From: Pythium myriotylum
Lineage: Eukaryota; Oomycota; Peronosporomycetes; Pythiales; Pythiaceae
Length of the DNA: 64,000 bases
Direction of reading: 5' to 3'
NCBI GenBank assembly: GCA_023091665.1
Contig: JALJCQ010000026.1
Location: 1,674,001 to 1,738,000, forward strand
A program made the translations under genes and the position numbers. The notes beneath the pieces are model-generated. The model was not told the DNA's origin and ran no database searches. It saw only the letters and a list, made by a program, of their open reading frames with translations. Positions 40,101 through 50,038 of this stretch are shown piece by piece. Positions within the stretch are counted from its first letter, which is position 1; each line of letters begins with the position of its first letter.

Positions 40101-42964
40101 CACTGCTGGACTGCGATCCGCGAGTCGCCGACTACCACGATACGTTTGACTGGATCACCTAATTTCCCCGACCTCACGAACTCGAGTCCCTGCAACAAGC
40201 CTGTGTACTCGGCCACGTTGACAGTGACGTCGACGCCAGCCAGGTAAATGGACTTCGCGAACAGTGGCTGCCAGCCCGGCAACCTCCAGATCACAAACCT
40301 CGCACTTCCTGCATTCGACTTGCGCTTGGCGGCACCGTCGAAGCTCAAAACCAGACCTTCATATTCGGCATCCAACATCTCCATGCTTACCAAAGCTGGC
40401 TTCACGCGCATGGCCTTTGACGGCACTAGTTCGGCTGCGACCTGGTCGAGCACTTCTCGAGGTGTGATACTGGCTGCCACAATTGCTGCCAGACCATCCT
40501 GGTCCCGATCGACGCGCCGCACGTCCATCGTCCACGGAGAGAGTAGCGCTGCCCACTGGAGTGTCCGTCCTTGGATCGATTTTGACGTGAGTATCGAATA
40601 ACGCGTGTAGACGATCAACTCTTGGCCAGCAACTAATGTGTAATACACGTTGAGAACTCTGAGCAGGGCTAGAATTTCTTTTTCTGCCAGGTGATAGTTC
40701 AACTCAGCGTCATGCAGGGTGCGTCCAGTTAAACGAACTGGAGCGATGATGCCGTCATGCTCTTGGCCGAGCACCGCGCCGATTGCCCACTCATTCGCAT
40801 GGGGAATAATCACAAAAGGTTTCGTGCGATCTGGATGCTTGAGCAGCGGCGCGTTCAGGAGTTTCGACTTCAGCAGTTCGAACGCGCGGCGAGCCGGGTC
40901 TAGCGAATCGTTCAGGCGGATCCGTTCGTCGGACAGCTCGTATAAGACGCTGGCGATCACTGCGTAGTCTTCAATGAACTTGTTGTAATAGTTCAAGCTC
41001 CCCAAGAACGATTGCACCGCCTTGAGGCTGGTCGGGAACGGTAGATCAAGTAATCCTTTCGCGATCTTTGGCGCGGCGACGATGCCAGCCTGGTTGACTT
41101 CGTGAGAGAGGTACTGTATCGAATGCTTGCCGAATGAACTCTTGGGCAGGCTGACAGATATTTGCCAGTATCGCAGCCGATACAGGAGCTGGTCCAAGAC
41201 CTGGAGCAGCTCGCCTAGCGTCGGAGCACCGTAGGCGATGTCATCGATATACGAACTTCGTCCTAGCACCGGGCCGAGACACTCTGGGGCGGCAATATTC
41301 AAATCGAACACCGTCTTCCCGGCATTCTCGGCGGCTGACTTCGCTGCTTGGACTTCGTTGACTGGCTCTAGGCCGAGCGCGCGTATGACTTCTGGTTCGA
41401 CTTCTGCTTCGAGGTGCGGGGGAAGACGAACGTATCCCCAGAGGGCGTTGTCAATGACTTTCTGGTAGATCAACGGGGCGTTTTTCAGGCCGAAAGGCAT
41501 CCGAATCCACTGGAAGTGGCCGAGTGGACATACGAAAGCGCTGGTGTGCTTGGCCCGCTGGGTCATAAGCACGGCCCAGAAACCGCTGGCCATGTCTAAA
41601 CTCAGGAACCACATGGCCTTCTCAAAATTGTCGAGGAGGTCATCGATGAGCGGCAGCGGGTAATTCATCAGCTGAATGAGCTGGTTCACACGCCGGTAGT
41701 CAATGCAGAGTCTAATGTCGACGCCATTCTTCTTCATGACGATGACGATTGGGCTAGCCCACTCCGAGTCGGAGTACTCGATGATTCCGGCATCGAGGAG
41801 TTTCTTGAGAAGCTCATAGACTTGGGGAAGCAGGTGTGACTTAATTCGCCTGGGTTTCTCGGCAACTGGCCTGGTTCCTGGTTCGACTTCGATGTCGCAG
41901 ACGACGCCCCTAGCCGGAGGGGGCAGCGCGTTCCCCGAGCCGAGGAAGGCTGAGCGATGTTTTTCGATACACCGGCGGATCGCGTCGTCTTCTTCCTGGG
42001 TAGTTGAGCCTGGCTCGCCGACGTCAGCCGTCGCTATGTCTACAAGAGGGTCGACTTCGATGTGATCCGGCAGTACTGCCAACTGGTCCCGAAGCTTGTC
42101 GAGCATGACGGAGTCGATCCCTTCTTGGTAGAACGTCGTTGCCTCGGCCTCAGAGTCGAGTTCCTGGGTCACGAGCAGCTTGAACGTGCGTGCCAAGTGC
42201 TCGGTTGGCTTATCGGTCCGGGTTTCACGCCCTTGGACCAGCTTCATGCCCATTTTAAGTTTTCGACCAGTGTCACTTGGGTCTTTTGGTAACACTGGGC
42301 TTGCCACTTGAGATGACACGGCGTTCGCTGGCGTCACTGGCGCAGCTGCCGTTAGTCGATCTTGTGGCAAGTTGGGGTCGCCCACTTCTGGCGCTTCCAG
42401 AGCTAGCATGGCGACTCCTTCCCCTGCTGATCCCGCCTTAGCGGTAAGCTCGGCCGGCAATGACGGCTTTGCCGAAGCAGTAGGAGAAACTGGAGCCTCC
42501 AATTTAGGTACGAAGACACTCTGCGGTGGCGGTGATGCGACTTCGAAAGTCGGCATCGAGGGTGGCGCAACTAGTGCAGCCGACGTTGTGGGTGGCGCGT
42601 TAATATCCGACGCACCACCACATGAGCCTGGCACCAACTCTACCTCGCCCCTTGACAGGATCTTTGTTGGTGCGTCGTAGGTTGGTTTGACCACAGCGGG
42701 TGGAAGGCTGGCGTTGTAGGCGTCGATGTATTCGTCTTGAGCCCGAATATATCGGCTAGAGTGAGAGCCTTCATAGACCAGCACCTGCCACTCGAGATAC
42801 CTTGTCGAGCTGAGCCTGGCGCATCGCTGACCCAACGGCAGGTGACCTTCCTCAACCAGGTGAGCAACTGGCGTCCGCGCCAGGATCATGATCGGCTGGG
42901 ATGACACATTCGTCACTCGGACGGCCTGTAACTGCCCACCAGATCCAGTGACAACGGTTGTCAA
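37112..42964 (-). CDS. Pol of element B: reverse transcriptase, two RNase H domains, integrase
   Basis: About 1950 codons in one frame. The RT blocks are DIRLCIDYRRVNQLIQLM, LSLDMASGFWAV, RMPFGLKNAPLIYQ and SSYIDDIAYG. An insertion of about 50 residues lies before YIDD. RNase H 1 contains LNYHLAEKEILALLRVLN. RNase H 2 contains LSFDGAAKRK, NVAEYTGLLQGLEF and VVGDSRIAVQQ. A Pro/Ser/Arg-rich linker of about 450 residues with GRGETAQ repeats follows. The integrase has HHCC zinc residues (HCHIEFQGGHQG...CSSCVDC) and the D-D-E core (VSMDFVLPLP, IRHDQDPVF, QANGQQERSVQTV). Protease lies upstream in the same frame, separated by a local frame excursion. Confidence 0.9.
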   Translation of the reverse strand: MTTVVTGSGGQLQAVRVTNVSSQPIMILARTPVAHLVEEGHLPLGQRCARLSSTRYLEWQVLVYEGSHSSRYIRAQDEYIDAYNASLPPAVVKPTYDAPTKILSRGEVELVPGSCGGASDINAPPTTSAALVAPPSMPTFEVASPPPQSVFVPKLEAPVSPTASAKPSLPAELTAKAGSAGEGVAMLALEAPEVGDPNLPQDRLTAAAPVTPANAVSSQVASPVLPKDPSDTGRKLKMGMKLVQGRETRTDKPTEHLARTFKLLVTQELDSEAEATTFYQEGIDSVMLDKLRDQLAVLPDHIEVDPLVDIATADVGEPGSTTQEEDDAIRRCIEKHRSAFLGSGNALPPPARGVVCDIEVEPGTRPVAEKPRRIKSHLLPQVYELLKKLLDAGIIEYSDSEWASPIVIVMKKNGVDIRLCIDYRRVNQLIQLMNYPLPLIDDLLDNFEKAMWFLSLDMASGFWAVLMTQRAKHTSAFVCPLGHFQWIRMPFGLKNAPLIYQKVIDNALWGYVRLPPHLEAEVEPEVIRALGLEPVNEVQAAKSAAENAGKTVFDLNIAAPECLGPVLGRSSYIDDIAYGAPTLGELLQVLDQLLYRLRYWQISVSLPKSSFGKHSIQYLSHEVNQAGIVAAPKIAKGLLDLPFPTSLKAVQSFLGSLNYYNKFIEDYAVIASVLYELSDERIRLNDSLDPARRAFELLKSKLLNAPLLKHPDRTKPFVIIPHANEWAIGAVLGQEHDGIIAPVRLTGRTLHDAELNYHLAEKEILALLRVLNVYYTLVAGQELIVYTRYSILTSKSIQGRTLQWAALLSPWTMDVRRVDRDQDGLAAIVAASITPREVLDQVAAELVPSKAMRVKPALVSMEMLDAEYEGLVLSFDGAAKRKSNAGSARFVIWRLPGWQPLFAKSIYLAGVDVTVNVAEYTGLLQGLEFVRSGKLGDPVKRIVVVGDSRIAVQQCQGVIGCNQPHLTLLPARFHELRTQFESVELIHVVREYNGAADYLAGLALRSEETRVVTDEDTFNQLRQFSRLPERLMRGRCTEGVEGRGETAQGRGETAQGRGETTQEQDGTTRERGGATATTSGTSSDLPASGSATVLLAETRSQRRRNDSNATVEVRVLPATRRSQRLAAQARAPDGPASQRNPSDYAAVGLRERGSEHLLAPSFPEAPSPRSSTNNDTAAKTVHRAIDVEEGPGYVPPPSQQSMHEDREEPRDTTLTSVARATPQPEDDSPSILRAAGKRGSPEQPIVPESSAPRQALAHEGVPASPSAWPAARPPDFEGPLPPTSSALLDGAPSRPTNLPSSSSSPGAVSRSYEDSMPSQSAIPANPAGSRQDPEYHRPSNREGVISPGVNPTPKPATARPTASAFPTSGRQAPSLVATLPSPLESDGANQRKADNRPLSAQGSGGRNVSVQGSRDMRTHSPIVSGTRSIPSASDRAALASSLINQRRSQQDGVAVARVIEDRAPTRPPIPLPSVDAEAPLGSRNAGRARSRLPATGSNDCSASEQAPPTAPVGSQRDAPSLRAHEPVGQTSAAVTINPVPGEGSQDAFEGANVARLERVRAHQDADPPTRKLRAFLAGDTRALSRDEVAQAAKVADQFVLDEHGVLRYVSLRPGAREKPARLVVPTTLRKDVLHHCHIEFQGGHQGITRTYERVRSEYYWTGMYQDVVRFCSSCVDCSTGKGLPANPGPSPGNIQPEYPFHVVSMDFVLPLPPSEQGSTALLLFQCMFTGFVMCKAMSDTSAPAVARAYDEVVFQRFGASSIIRHDQDPVFMSEVFAQFRSMLGSQQRATLAYRPQANGQQERSVQTVARSIKSYVMRPGQDDWEDVVYRLMFAINTSVDATRRDTPFFLAHGWDAKSTVAAMIAQAPRKRTADRMRAYVWRIKIQREYQYALAWARDLQAKAKRGRAERQTAEWEQLPDSVKTGFEVGDAVWLYLARVKPGLAKKLAHH
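39781..39843. repeat. 21-bp tandem repeat, three copies
   Basis: The unit GAGCCGTCTCACCGCGACC plus TT is repeated three times with one difference. On the minus strand it encodes GRGETAQ repeats in the linker between the second RNase H and integrase. Confidence 0.85.
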
Positions 42965-43740
42965 CCAATTATCGTGGCGGCATGCCCAGACCTGGAGTTT
43001 CCTTCATGGGGACGAGCTGGTACCAGCGCACTGCGACCTGGTGGCAGGTAAATGTCTTCCCGGGTGTTGACTGACGCTCGCTCTGGTAACTTCGGCCGTT
43101 GACCAGGTGCGGCCAGCGGGATACACTCTTCGTCCGGCAGTCGGACTGAACCTTCGTAAGCACAGAGGCGGACCCCTGCTCGAACCATGAAATCGAGGCC
43201 CAGGAGGCAATCGATTCCTTCGCCAATGTTCCCAGCCCAGAGATCCAAAAAATAGGCGACGCTCATGCCGAGCGTCACTTTAACTCTGGTTCTGGCTGTG
43301 GCGTAAGTCACGACGCCGCCAATGCCGTTGACTTTGAGTCGGTCGCCAAACTTGAGCTGAAGTCCCAGCTAAGTCGAGGCTGACCATGCTAGTAGATGAA
43401 CCGGAATCCAGTAAGATGCGGACCCTACGGTCGCACACGGCACCATTTACGATGGCGATTCCAGCCTGGCCCACTGGCTCAGGGTGCATAGACCACCATC
43501 CACGACGCTCACCAGGCTGGAGCTGAAAGCTTCTCTCCAGATCAGGAGCGGGGTCACCAGCGGAGACAAGGAACGAACGCGCTTCGTTTTGACCTTGACA
43601 GGCTGGCAACTTGTTGTTGGCATTAGCATTCTCACTACCAACGTACGCAAACACATGCATGACTTGGGCTTCTTGTGTCGCGGGAGGGACTTGAAGCTCG
43701 ACGCGTACCGGATTCCCTCGGACCCCCGGCGAGCTGCCTA
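42961..43740 (-). pseudogene. Protease region of element B, with two compensating indels
   Basis: From the slippery site the -1 frame runs F-K-L-G-S-S into the segment ending at 43280, which contains QLQPGERRGWW and the protease site LLDSGSSTSM. Near 43330 coding switches frame (43311-42961, IDCLLGLDFMVRAG, the protease flap/end). Near 42965 it returns to the original frame for RT. Two nearby indels thus cancel each other. The aspartic protease would process the polyprotein. Confidence 0.8.
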
Positions 43741-43747
43741 GTTTAAA
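43741..43747 (-). promoter_or_regulatory. Slippery heptamer TTTAAAC at the gag-pol junction of element B
   Basis: The minus strand reads CCT TTA AAC TAG in the expected zero frame, and pol follows in the -1 frame. In this copy the gag frame arriving at the site is off by one, so an indel in the last gag codons is inferred. Confidence 0.55.
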
Positions 43748-46502
43748 GGCTGGACTTGGCCTGCTGAAGCGGCATTTGTCGTCGTTTCGCTCCTAAGCAA
43801 AGACTTGAGAGCCTTCTCTTGAGTTCACACTCGCCTGGCGCGTGGACTTCGTCGCAGAACGAGCACCTTTTCGGACATGACTCAGAGCTGTGACCTGGAG
43901 CTTCGCACAGGGAGCAGAAACCTTTCTGCGGACAATCATTTGCCCAATGACCTGGCTCATCGCAATTGAAGCAATTCGGCCCACGAGGACTCTGAACACT
44001 TAGACCGGGTCGAGGGCGACCGTTTGAGCCAGGGGCACCCGCGTGGCGACCCGGGCTTTGACTCCCAGGCCTCCACCGCCCCTGTTGTTGGCTCTGGACC
44101 CGTCCAGACGCTTGGTAGATAGACTCCGTGTGGCAGTCGCCAGGTTCGTCGCCGTCAAAACGGACGCGGCGGTCGTCCGCCAGCCCCCAGTCCGCATCCT
44201 CGTCGTTGTCATCACCTTCGTAGGCGTAATAGACGGAGGCGGATCTTGCGATCGAGCGTTCACGCTCACGGTCACGATCCTGGTACCGGCTAGATCGACG
44301 ATAATCGTCTCGGTCCACATCGCGGTCTAGATCCCTCGCTGCATCTTCGATCTGGGCCAAGGAGTCGTACGAGCGTCCTCTGAACGCGTTCCTGGCGCTC
44401 TCGCTCGACAGGCTCTTGATAAAACGATCCAGGTGGTTCTTGAGATCGATTGAGCTCGCCAGAGGGATACGAGCCTTGACGGCTGCCGCATTTAGTCGCC
44501 ATAAATGCTGGAGCGGGGTCTCGTCCTTTCGCTGGGTCAGCCCAAAGTATTTCTCGAACGGAGATCCTCGGGAGACACAGAACTCATTCTGGAATGCTGC
44601 ACTCAACGAAGTCCAAACTCGGCGGGCAGCGCCTAGCTGCTGGAGCCAGGCCTCGGCTGGGCCGCGAAGGTATAGCTCGATGTTCCGACACCTCTCAGCG
44701 TCAGTCCAGTAGCCGCTCTCTGCCAAATAGACATACTCCTTGTACCAGAGCTTGCGGTCGGCCAGTGACTCCAAGCCGGTGAACTTATCCAGATAGCGGT
44801 TGGGAACGAAAGGCCGGGGCACCGACTGGCTCGGCTGACTGGGTGGCGCAACAACGCTTGCTGGGGCGGATCCTCGCTCGATGGCGCTACGTTCAGATGT
44901 CGCATGGACCGCACCACGCCCACCTGCGTCGTTCGCACGACGTCCGGCTGACCACACCTCCGCATGAGCCGAGGACGGGACTGAAATCGGCGCGGATGCT
45001 GCCTGGGTATCCGCTCGACGTGGTGTCGGCCTACCCGAGGCGAGCTCCCCGGCACGATCGCCAGCTCCAGATCCTAGGTAAACAGAAGCGTCGGCATGAA
45101 AAGCCGGGGCGGGGTTGACCTGAAAAGAGACGCCGGGAGCCTGATGCGACGAGTCCATGAAAGCCGGTACCGGCTGCACCTGCACGGGCTGTTGTCTATG
45201 TGCCCTAAAAGCGAGCGGGGCTGAAACCGCTGGCACGACCGAAGGTTGCTGGAAACGGTAATGACTCGGATCAACGAGCCGTTGCGGCTGAGCTTCGGGA
45301 CGAGCTGTGCCAAACGCGAGGCTCTGACTCATAGACGGGTCTGACGGGTGTTGGCCTGGTTCCGTCGTTGCACGCGAACGCGCCTGCGGCGCCAAGAACG
45401 AGAACTGACTAGTTCTGAGGCTTGACTGTTGGCCTGGGATACCGTCACTCGAGCTTAGTATGGACTCGGGCTTACGCATGGCGTACACATCAACTGGAGA
45501 CCTAGACGAGACTGTCGGTGAGCGTTGTTCCGGCCGGATGCTTCGGAACCTGATCCACTCTCTTACTTCCATGGATATCAGATACCGTGCCGACCGGACC
45601 TTGCTCATGACTTCAAGAAGATCCAATCCGGCCAGCTCGGGGGCTTGGCGCAGTGCAGCAGGGACTAGATTCATAAACGAGTAACCAGCTTCTAACAGGG
45701 CTGACTGGAGCAGCGATAGCATCTCGATACCGGACATGTCCTCCAGGGCGATGACATACAGCACCATCTGTGGCGACAACGGGTTCGTCGTGCTGATGAG
45801 GTCGAACAACTTTAGCCAGGAACCAGGCTCGTGGAACTTGTCCAGGACGTCAGAACTTCGCTCGATGACTTGCCTAGGCCCGAGGTTGGGGGACCCAGCC
45901 TCTCGGGGTAAGATGCGATCTTCCGATGCGTGAGTCCAGATGTCGACGCACTCTTGAATCACGAAAGAGTCGTGGATCTTGGATCGACCGCTCCTGACGG
46001 CTGAAGTTTCTTTCAGCTCGTCGTCGGGGGAGGGTAAGGCTCGGCCACCGGTGTCTGGAGCCGTCGTCCCCGCTCTTGCTCGCGACTTGGCTCCTTCTTC
46101 AGTCGAGCTGGTGCTCGATGACTTCCCAGCTGCGGCCTTGCTTCCGCGGCCTCGTGCTTGTCCTCCAGACTTCTTCTTAGCTTTCGACCGGCTCGTGGGC
46201 GCTTCGTCTTGCTCCTGGAGGCCGGGCTTGGTTTTCCGGCTCCTCGAGGTCGTGCCTCCCAGGTCGAGACTGCTGATGCAAGCTCGGGGAGAACCATACT
46301 CGGTACTTCCTTTTCGCGGGCTGGTCCGCCGCGCGGTTGACGGGTCGGAAGGATCTTTCTCCTCATCATCGTCCAGCATGAGCGTACGACGGGGAACAGT
46401 GGATGTATGTCCCATTTTTCCGGCGACTTGCTGGCGCCGGCTAGCTCCTCGAACCCTAGGGCGGGTCGTAGGCTGGTCGGCGGCTTCCGGATACTGAGAC
46501 AC
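43743..46502 (-). CDS. Gag of element B, 5'-truncated
   Basis: An open frame of about 919 codons without an ATG near its beginning; it is open back to a TAA at 46560-46562. It contains a Ser/Arg/Lys-rich N-terminal part, a Pro/Gln/Ala-rich middle, the gag core (RKLWYKEYVYLAESGYWTD, then PLQHLWRLNAAAVKARI) and an Arg/Asp-rich stretch (about 44270-44330). Zinc knuckles follow (CFNCDEPGHWANDC, CSLCEAPGHSSESC, CSFCDEVHAPGEC). The missing start agrees with the deletion that removed the inner 5' LTR and leader. The last codons appear frameshifted before the slippery site. Confidence 0.85.
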   Translation of the reverse strand: MSQYPEAADQPTTRPRVRGASRRQQVAGKMGHTSTVPRRTLMLDDDEEKDPSDPSTARRTSPRKGSTEYGSPRACISSLDLGGTTSRSRKTKPGLQEQDEAPTSRSKAKKKSGGQARGRGSKAAAGKSSSTSSTEEGAKSRARAGTTAPDTGGRALPSPDDELKETSAVRSGRSKIHDSFVIQECVDIWTHASEDRILPREAGSPNLGPRQVIERSSDVLDKFHEPGSWLKLFDLISTTNPLSPQMVLYVIALEDMSGIEMLSLLQSALLEAGYSFMNLVPAALRQAPELAGLDLLEVMSKVRSARYLISMEVREWIRFRSIRPEQRSPTVSSRSPVDVYAMRKPESILSSSDGIPGQQSSLRTSQFSFLAPQARSRATTEPGQHPSDPSMSQSLAFGTARPEAQPQRLVDPSHYRFQQPSVVPAVSAPLAFRAHRQQPVQVQPVPAFMDSSHQAPGVSFQVNPAPAFHADASVYLGSGAGDRAGELASGRPTPRRADTQAASAPISVPSSAHAEVWSAGRRANDAGGRGAVHATSERSAIERGSAPASVVAPPSQPSQSVPRPFVPNRYLDKFTGLESLADRKLWYKEYVYLAESGYWTDAERCRNIELYLRGPAEAWLQQLGAARRVWTSLSAAFQNEFCVSRGSPFEKYFGLTQRKDETPLQHLWRLNAAAVKARIPLASSIDLKNHLDRFIKSLSSESARNAFRGRSYDSLAQIEDAARDLDRDVDRDDYRRSSRYQDRDRERERSIARSASVYYAYEGDDNDEDADWGLADDRRVRFDGDEPGDCHTESIYQASGRVQSQQQGRWRPGSQSPGRHAGAPGSNGRPRPGLSVQSPRGPNCFNCDEPGHWANDCPQKGFCSLCEAPGHSSESCPKRCSFCDEVHAPGECELKRRLSSLCLGAKRRQMPLQQAKSSL

Positions 46503-46555
46503 TTCTCCGACGCAGGTCGACTGGCCTTCATCTGACAGGAGCGAGAACGGCTTGA

Positions 46556-46874
46556 CCCCTTAGAGAGCCAGCTTCGCTGGCTCTCAACGGTCACACCTAC
46601 TTTTGTGACTAGACCTGAGAACTACCTACTTTTGGGAATCTGGCGCTGGATAGCCGTTGTCGAGGTCGGTGCTGGGTATGGTACCCAGTACCAGGTGGGT
46701 GGCACACTGTGCCGTGGCTACTGCCACCTCCTCAACCACCGATTATACTCAAACGGCTGGATCTACTCCTATCAGTCCCGGCCAGGTCCAGCCCGTGGGC
46801 CGGGTCCCCCTAGGGGGCTGGTCTTCAACGGCCGGATGGGAGGTGACCTCGTGAGCACTGGGCACTTCTTCACA
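46556..46874 (-). repeat. 5' LTR of element B, truncated to 319 bp
   Basis: It matches 33028-33346 of the left LTR without visible difference. The inner 669 bp present in the other LTR are absent; gag sequence starts about 50 bases inside. Confidence 0.85.
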
Positions 46875-49354
46875 ATATGCCATTCCCGACAACTATGAAA
46901 GGTGTGCAGAAGTTCTTGGGAAGTCTCAATTATTATCATCGCTTCATCAACAATTTCGCCACATATGCTGGAGCTCTTTACGAGTTGACAGATGCTAGGT
47001 TGCAGGATGGGACCCAACTTGAGCATGCCCGGACGGCATTTGAACATTTGAAGAAGATGTTGTGCTCCGCGCCTTTATTGCGGCATTTAGACCAGAAACG
47101 ATCACTGTCATTAATACTATATGTCAACACTTGGGCGTATGGATCCGCAGTATGTCAAGAACATGACGGGGTGTTACATCCAGTACGATTCTATAGCAAA
47201 GTATTCCAAGATAATGAACGAGGGTATACGTTGGCCGAGAAAGAAGTGCTGGCGCTTCTCAAGACCTTGGATGCTGCAGTGGATATATTCGCCGGACAAG
47301 AAATTGTTGTGTACGCACGATACAGCACCATGAAGTGGGTATTCACGTCCAAAAGCCTCACTGGACGAGTCGTTCAATGGGGAGCCCTGCTATCGCCCTG
47401 GACATTGAAGATCGTACGTAATGACAAGACTCCAAGCGCCTTGGTGGGTATGCTGGCTGCATCCATTGTACCACCAGAGGCCCTCGATGAAGTGCTAGAT
47501 GACATATCACCCATGAAGATTGCTAGGCCAATGACAGTGATCGCACCCATGCCCAATCTGACCAGAACCACGGTCGGCTATGTAGTGACTTTCGATGGAG
47601 CGGTGAGATCAAAGGGACCGAAGCTCGGATCATTTGGAGCAGTTTTGTGGAGCATACCCACTTGGGACGTTGTAGCAGCGGAATACGGAGCCACCCCAGA
47701 CTCGACGGTGAATGACAGTGAATATCAAGGGTTGATTTGCGGACTGGAACTGGCTCTAAAGCACAAGGTCGTGGATCTGATTGTATGTGGAGACTCGCGG
47801 ATTGTGGTAGGACAAGTGAATGGAGATCTGCGCTGCCACCAACCCAATTTGGTGATCTGGCTAGAACGCTGCCGGGATCTGGTCAAACAATTCAGCAAGG
47901 TTCACCTGCTACACATTGCGCGAAAGTTTAATCAAGCAGCTGACTTGCCGACGCGGCGAGCCCTGAAGGAGGCAAAGGGCGGAGAAATCAGGGATGACAG
48001 TGATCGCGAATCACTGAAATTACTTAATACTCTCCCGGAGTTGCTCTATAGTACAGCGGATGAGATCGTTGATCCAAAAGGAACCAGGGAACAGAACACC
48101 AGTGTGCAAGCAGAGGAATCTGGTGCGATAGTCAACGTGGTCGAGATCCACAGGCCGGAGGTGTTCGTTGCTACTCGTAGTCAGTGGAAACGAACAATTC
48201 CGACGCCAGCAGGTTTTGATTTCGGTGCACAGAGCTTAAGAGAAGAACCTGTGGTTGATATCTCCCGAGACGACGAATGGACACCCTTACATGTCGCGGT
48301 GGAGGAGCTAGAAGCAGCTCAAAAAGAACGCTTCCGACGCATAGCACGGGCCCAAGAGGAGGATAGGTGGTGTAAACCTCTCATTCAGTTTCTGAAGGGT
48401 GAGACATTAACCACTGCCTATGACCAAGTTGACTTAGAACGGTCTCATGACAGTGATCGCATACATCGAAAGAGGCTCCTGCAGCTGGCAAGGGAAGCAG
48501 AATTGTATGTTTTGGATCACCGCGGTGTGTTGTATTATCACCCTACACGAGGACGTCGAGGGCGGAGCAAAGATCCAAGACTCGTGGTTCCAGCCATCAT
48601 GCAAGAAGACATCCTACATGCTTATCATGTTAGTCTGTCGGCTGGAGCTCACCAAGGGGTGGGCAGAACATTTGAAAAGTTGAGAAGCAACTTTCATTGG
48701 CAAGGCATGTATGCAGCAACCGAGAATTATGTAGCAACGTGTGTTGATTGTGCTACGGGAAAAGGGAAACCAAGATATGAAGGAACGTCACCAGGAAACC
48801 TCATTGCTCAGAGACTGTTCCAGATGGTGGCTATGGATTTTGCCACACCTCTGCCACTGACGCCAAGAGGAAACACGGCATTATTGCTTTTCACCTGTTT
48901 ATTTTCCGGGTTCATCATACTAGCACCAGTAACAGGAACGACGACGGACGCCACGGCGGACGCTTACCTGGAATACGTCTTCAAAAGGTTTAGAGCACAA
49001 GAGGTTTTGAGACACGACCGAGACCCTGCTTTCATGAGTTCAGTATTCAGGAGGTTTAGCCGGATGATGAAACACAAACAGAGACCCACTATGGCTTATC
49101 GACCTCAAGCCAATGGTAAACAAGAGAGAAATGTGCAAACTGTTATTCGAGCTATCAAGTTGTATATCGAGGACCCAGAGCAGCGGGATTGGGATCTCTA
49201 CGTCCCGAGACTAGAACTGGCTCTTAACACCAGTGTGACTCTCCACCTCAAACAATCCAGTTTCTACTTGGTACATGGGTGGCATCCTCGCACCATGCTT
49301 GATGCGACGATCCCGCCGAAAGATGGTTCAAAGAGAGAACAAGACACGTTCTGA
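46875..49354 (+). CDS. RNase H domains and integrase (3' part of pol) of element A
   Basis: It resumes in frame after element B with PFPTTMKGVQKFLGSLNYYH, the RT/RNase H connection. The first RNase H includes YTLAEKEVLALLKTLDAAVD. The second, an additional RNase H, includes VTFDGAVRSKG, DSEYQGLICGLEL and VCGDSRIVVGQV. The integrase has HHCC (HVSLSAGAHQGVGRT...CVDC) and D-D-E (VAMDFATPLP, LRHDRDPAF, QANGKQERNVQTV). It ends at a TGA (49352-49354) that lies in frame with the chromodomain segment, so it is a single nonsense codon, not a gene end. Confidence 0.9.
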
Positions 49355-50038
49355 TGGAGAAAAGAGGTGTGCAAGTCACATGAATACGCTATACAGCACG
49401 CCGCAGAAATCCAGCGCAGGGTAATGGAAGAAAGGGCGCGATTACATAACCAAGAGGTCGCAGACGTGAACACTGTCACGGCGAAGACGCAGTATGAGAG
49501 TGGGGAATGGGTTTGGCTGTATCACAGTCTGATGAAAAAAGGATTGACGCGGAAATTGGCTCACCTTTGGCATGGGCCATATGAGGTGGAAGAACGAGTG
49601 TCTGAGGTCGCATATAAACTCAAGATGCTGGATAGTAATTCGCGAGCGTTCCCGATCGTGCATATTTCGCGTCTCAAGCCGTTTGTATTACGAGCAGCAC
49701 GACCTGTTGAAGAAATGGATGAGAGCTTGATTGTCGATGTGTTAGACGAGAGTCTGCTCCCGGAAGATTCGTGGGTTCCAAATGAAGAAGAGGGGGAGTA
49801 CGAGGTGGAAGCCATCTTGAATGACAGGGTGACTCAGACCACAAGGAACGGTCGACAGCTTAAGGAATATTTGGTGAAATGGCTTGGGTATGACGACCCC
49901 ACGTGGGAACCGGAAGACAATTTATCCTGTACCGCGCTGATGTACGACTACGACCTTGCTAGAGCTCGAGAACGACGGGCACTCGCCGCCCAAACGACAG
50001 AAGGAGACGAGAGCCAAAGTGAGGAGGAAGATGAATAA
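49355..50038 (+). CDS. Integrase C-terminus and chromodomain of element A
   Basis: It has the same frame as the preceding integrase, after one TGA. KLAHLWHGPYEV is the GPY/F module. It is followed by HISRLKPF and a chromodomain (YEVEAILNDRV, EYLVKWLGYDDPTWEPEDN) whose aromatic positions Y...W...W look complete. The C-terminus is acidic (SQSEEEDE). The chromodomain identifies the element as a chromovirus. Confidence 0.9.
   Translation, partial: WRKEVCKSHEYAIQHAAEIQRRVMEERARLHNQEVADVNTVTAKTQYESGEWVWLYHSLMKKGLTRKLAHLWHGPYEVEERVSEVAYKLKMLDSNSRAFPIVHISRLKPFVLRAARPVEEMDESLIVDVLDESLLPEDSWVPNEEEGEYEVEAILNDRVTQTTRNGRQLKEYLVKWLGYDDPTWEPEDNLSCTALMYDYDLARARERRALAAQTTEGDESQSEEEDE

Larger units (their letters stand above)
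32359..46874 (-). mobile_element. Gypsy LTR retrotransposon B, nested in the RT of element A, minus orientation
   Basis: The insertion is bounded by ATAT duplications and has ends TGTGATG...TTCACA. Its gag-pol runs on the minus strand, so the 3' LTR is on the left (988 bp) and the 5' LTR on the right. Only 319 bp of the right LTR remain, and they look identical to the matching part of the left one. Order in its own direction: truncated 5' LTR, gag without start codon, protease, RT, two RNase H domains, integrase, chromodomain, an antisense ORF, then 3' LTR. The missing inner LTR, PBS and leader make this copy defective. Confidence 0.9.
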
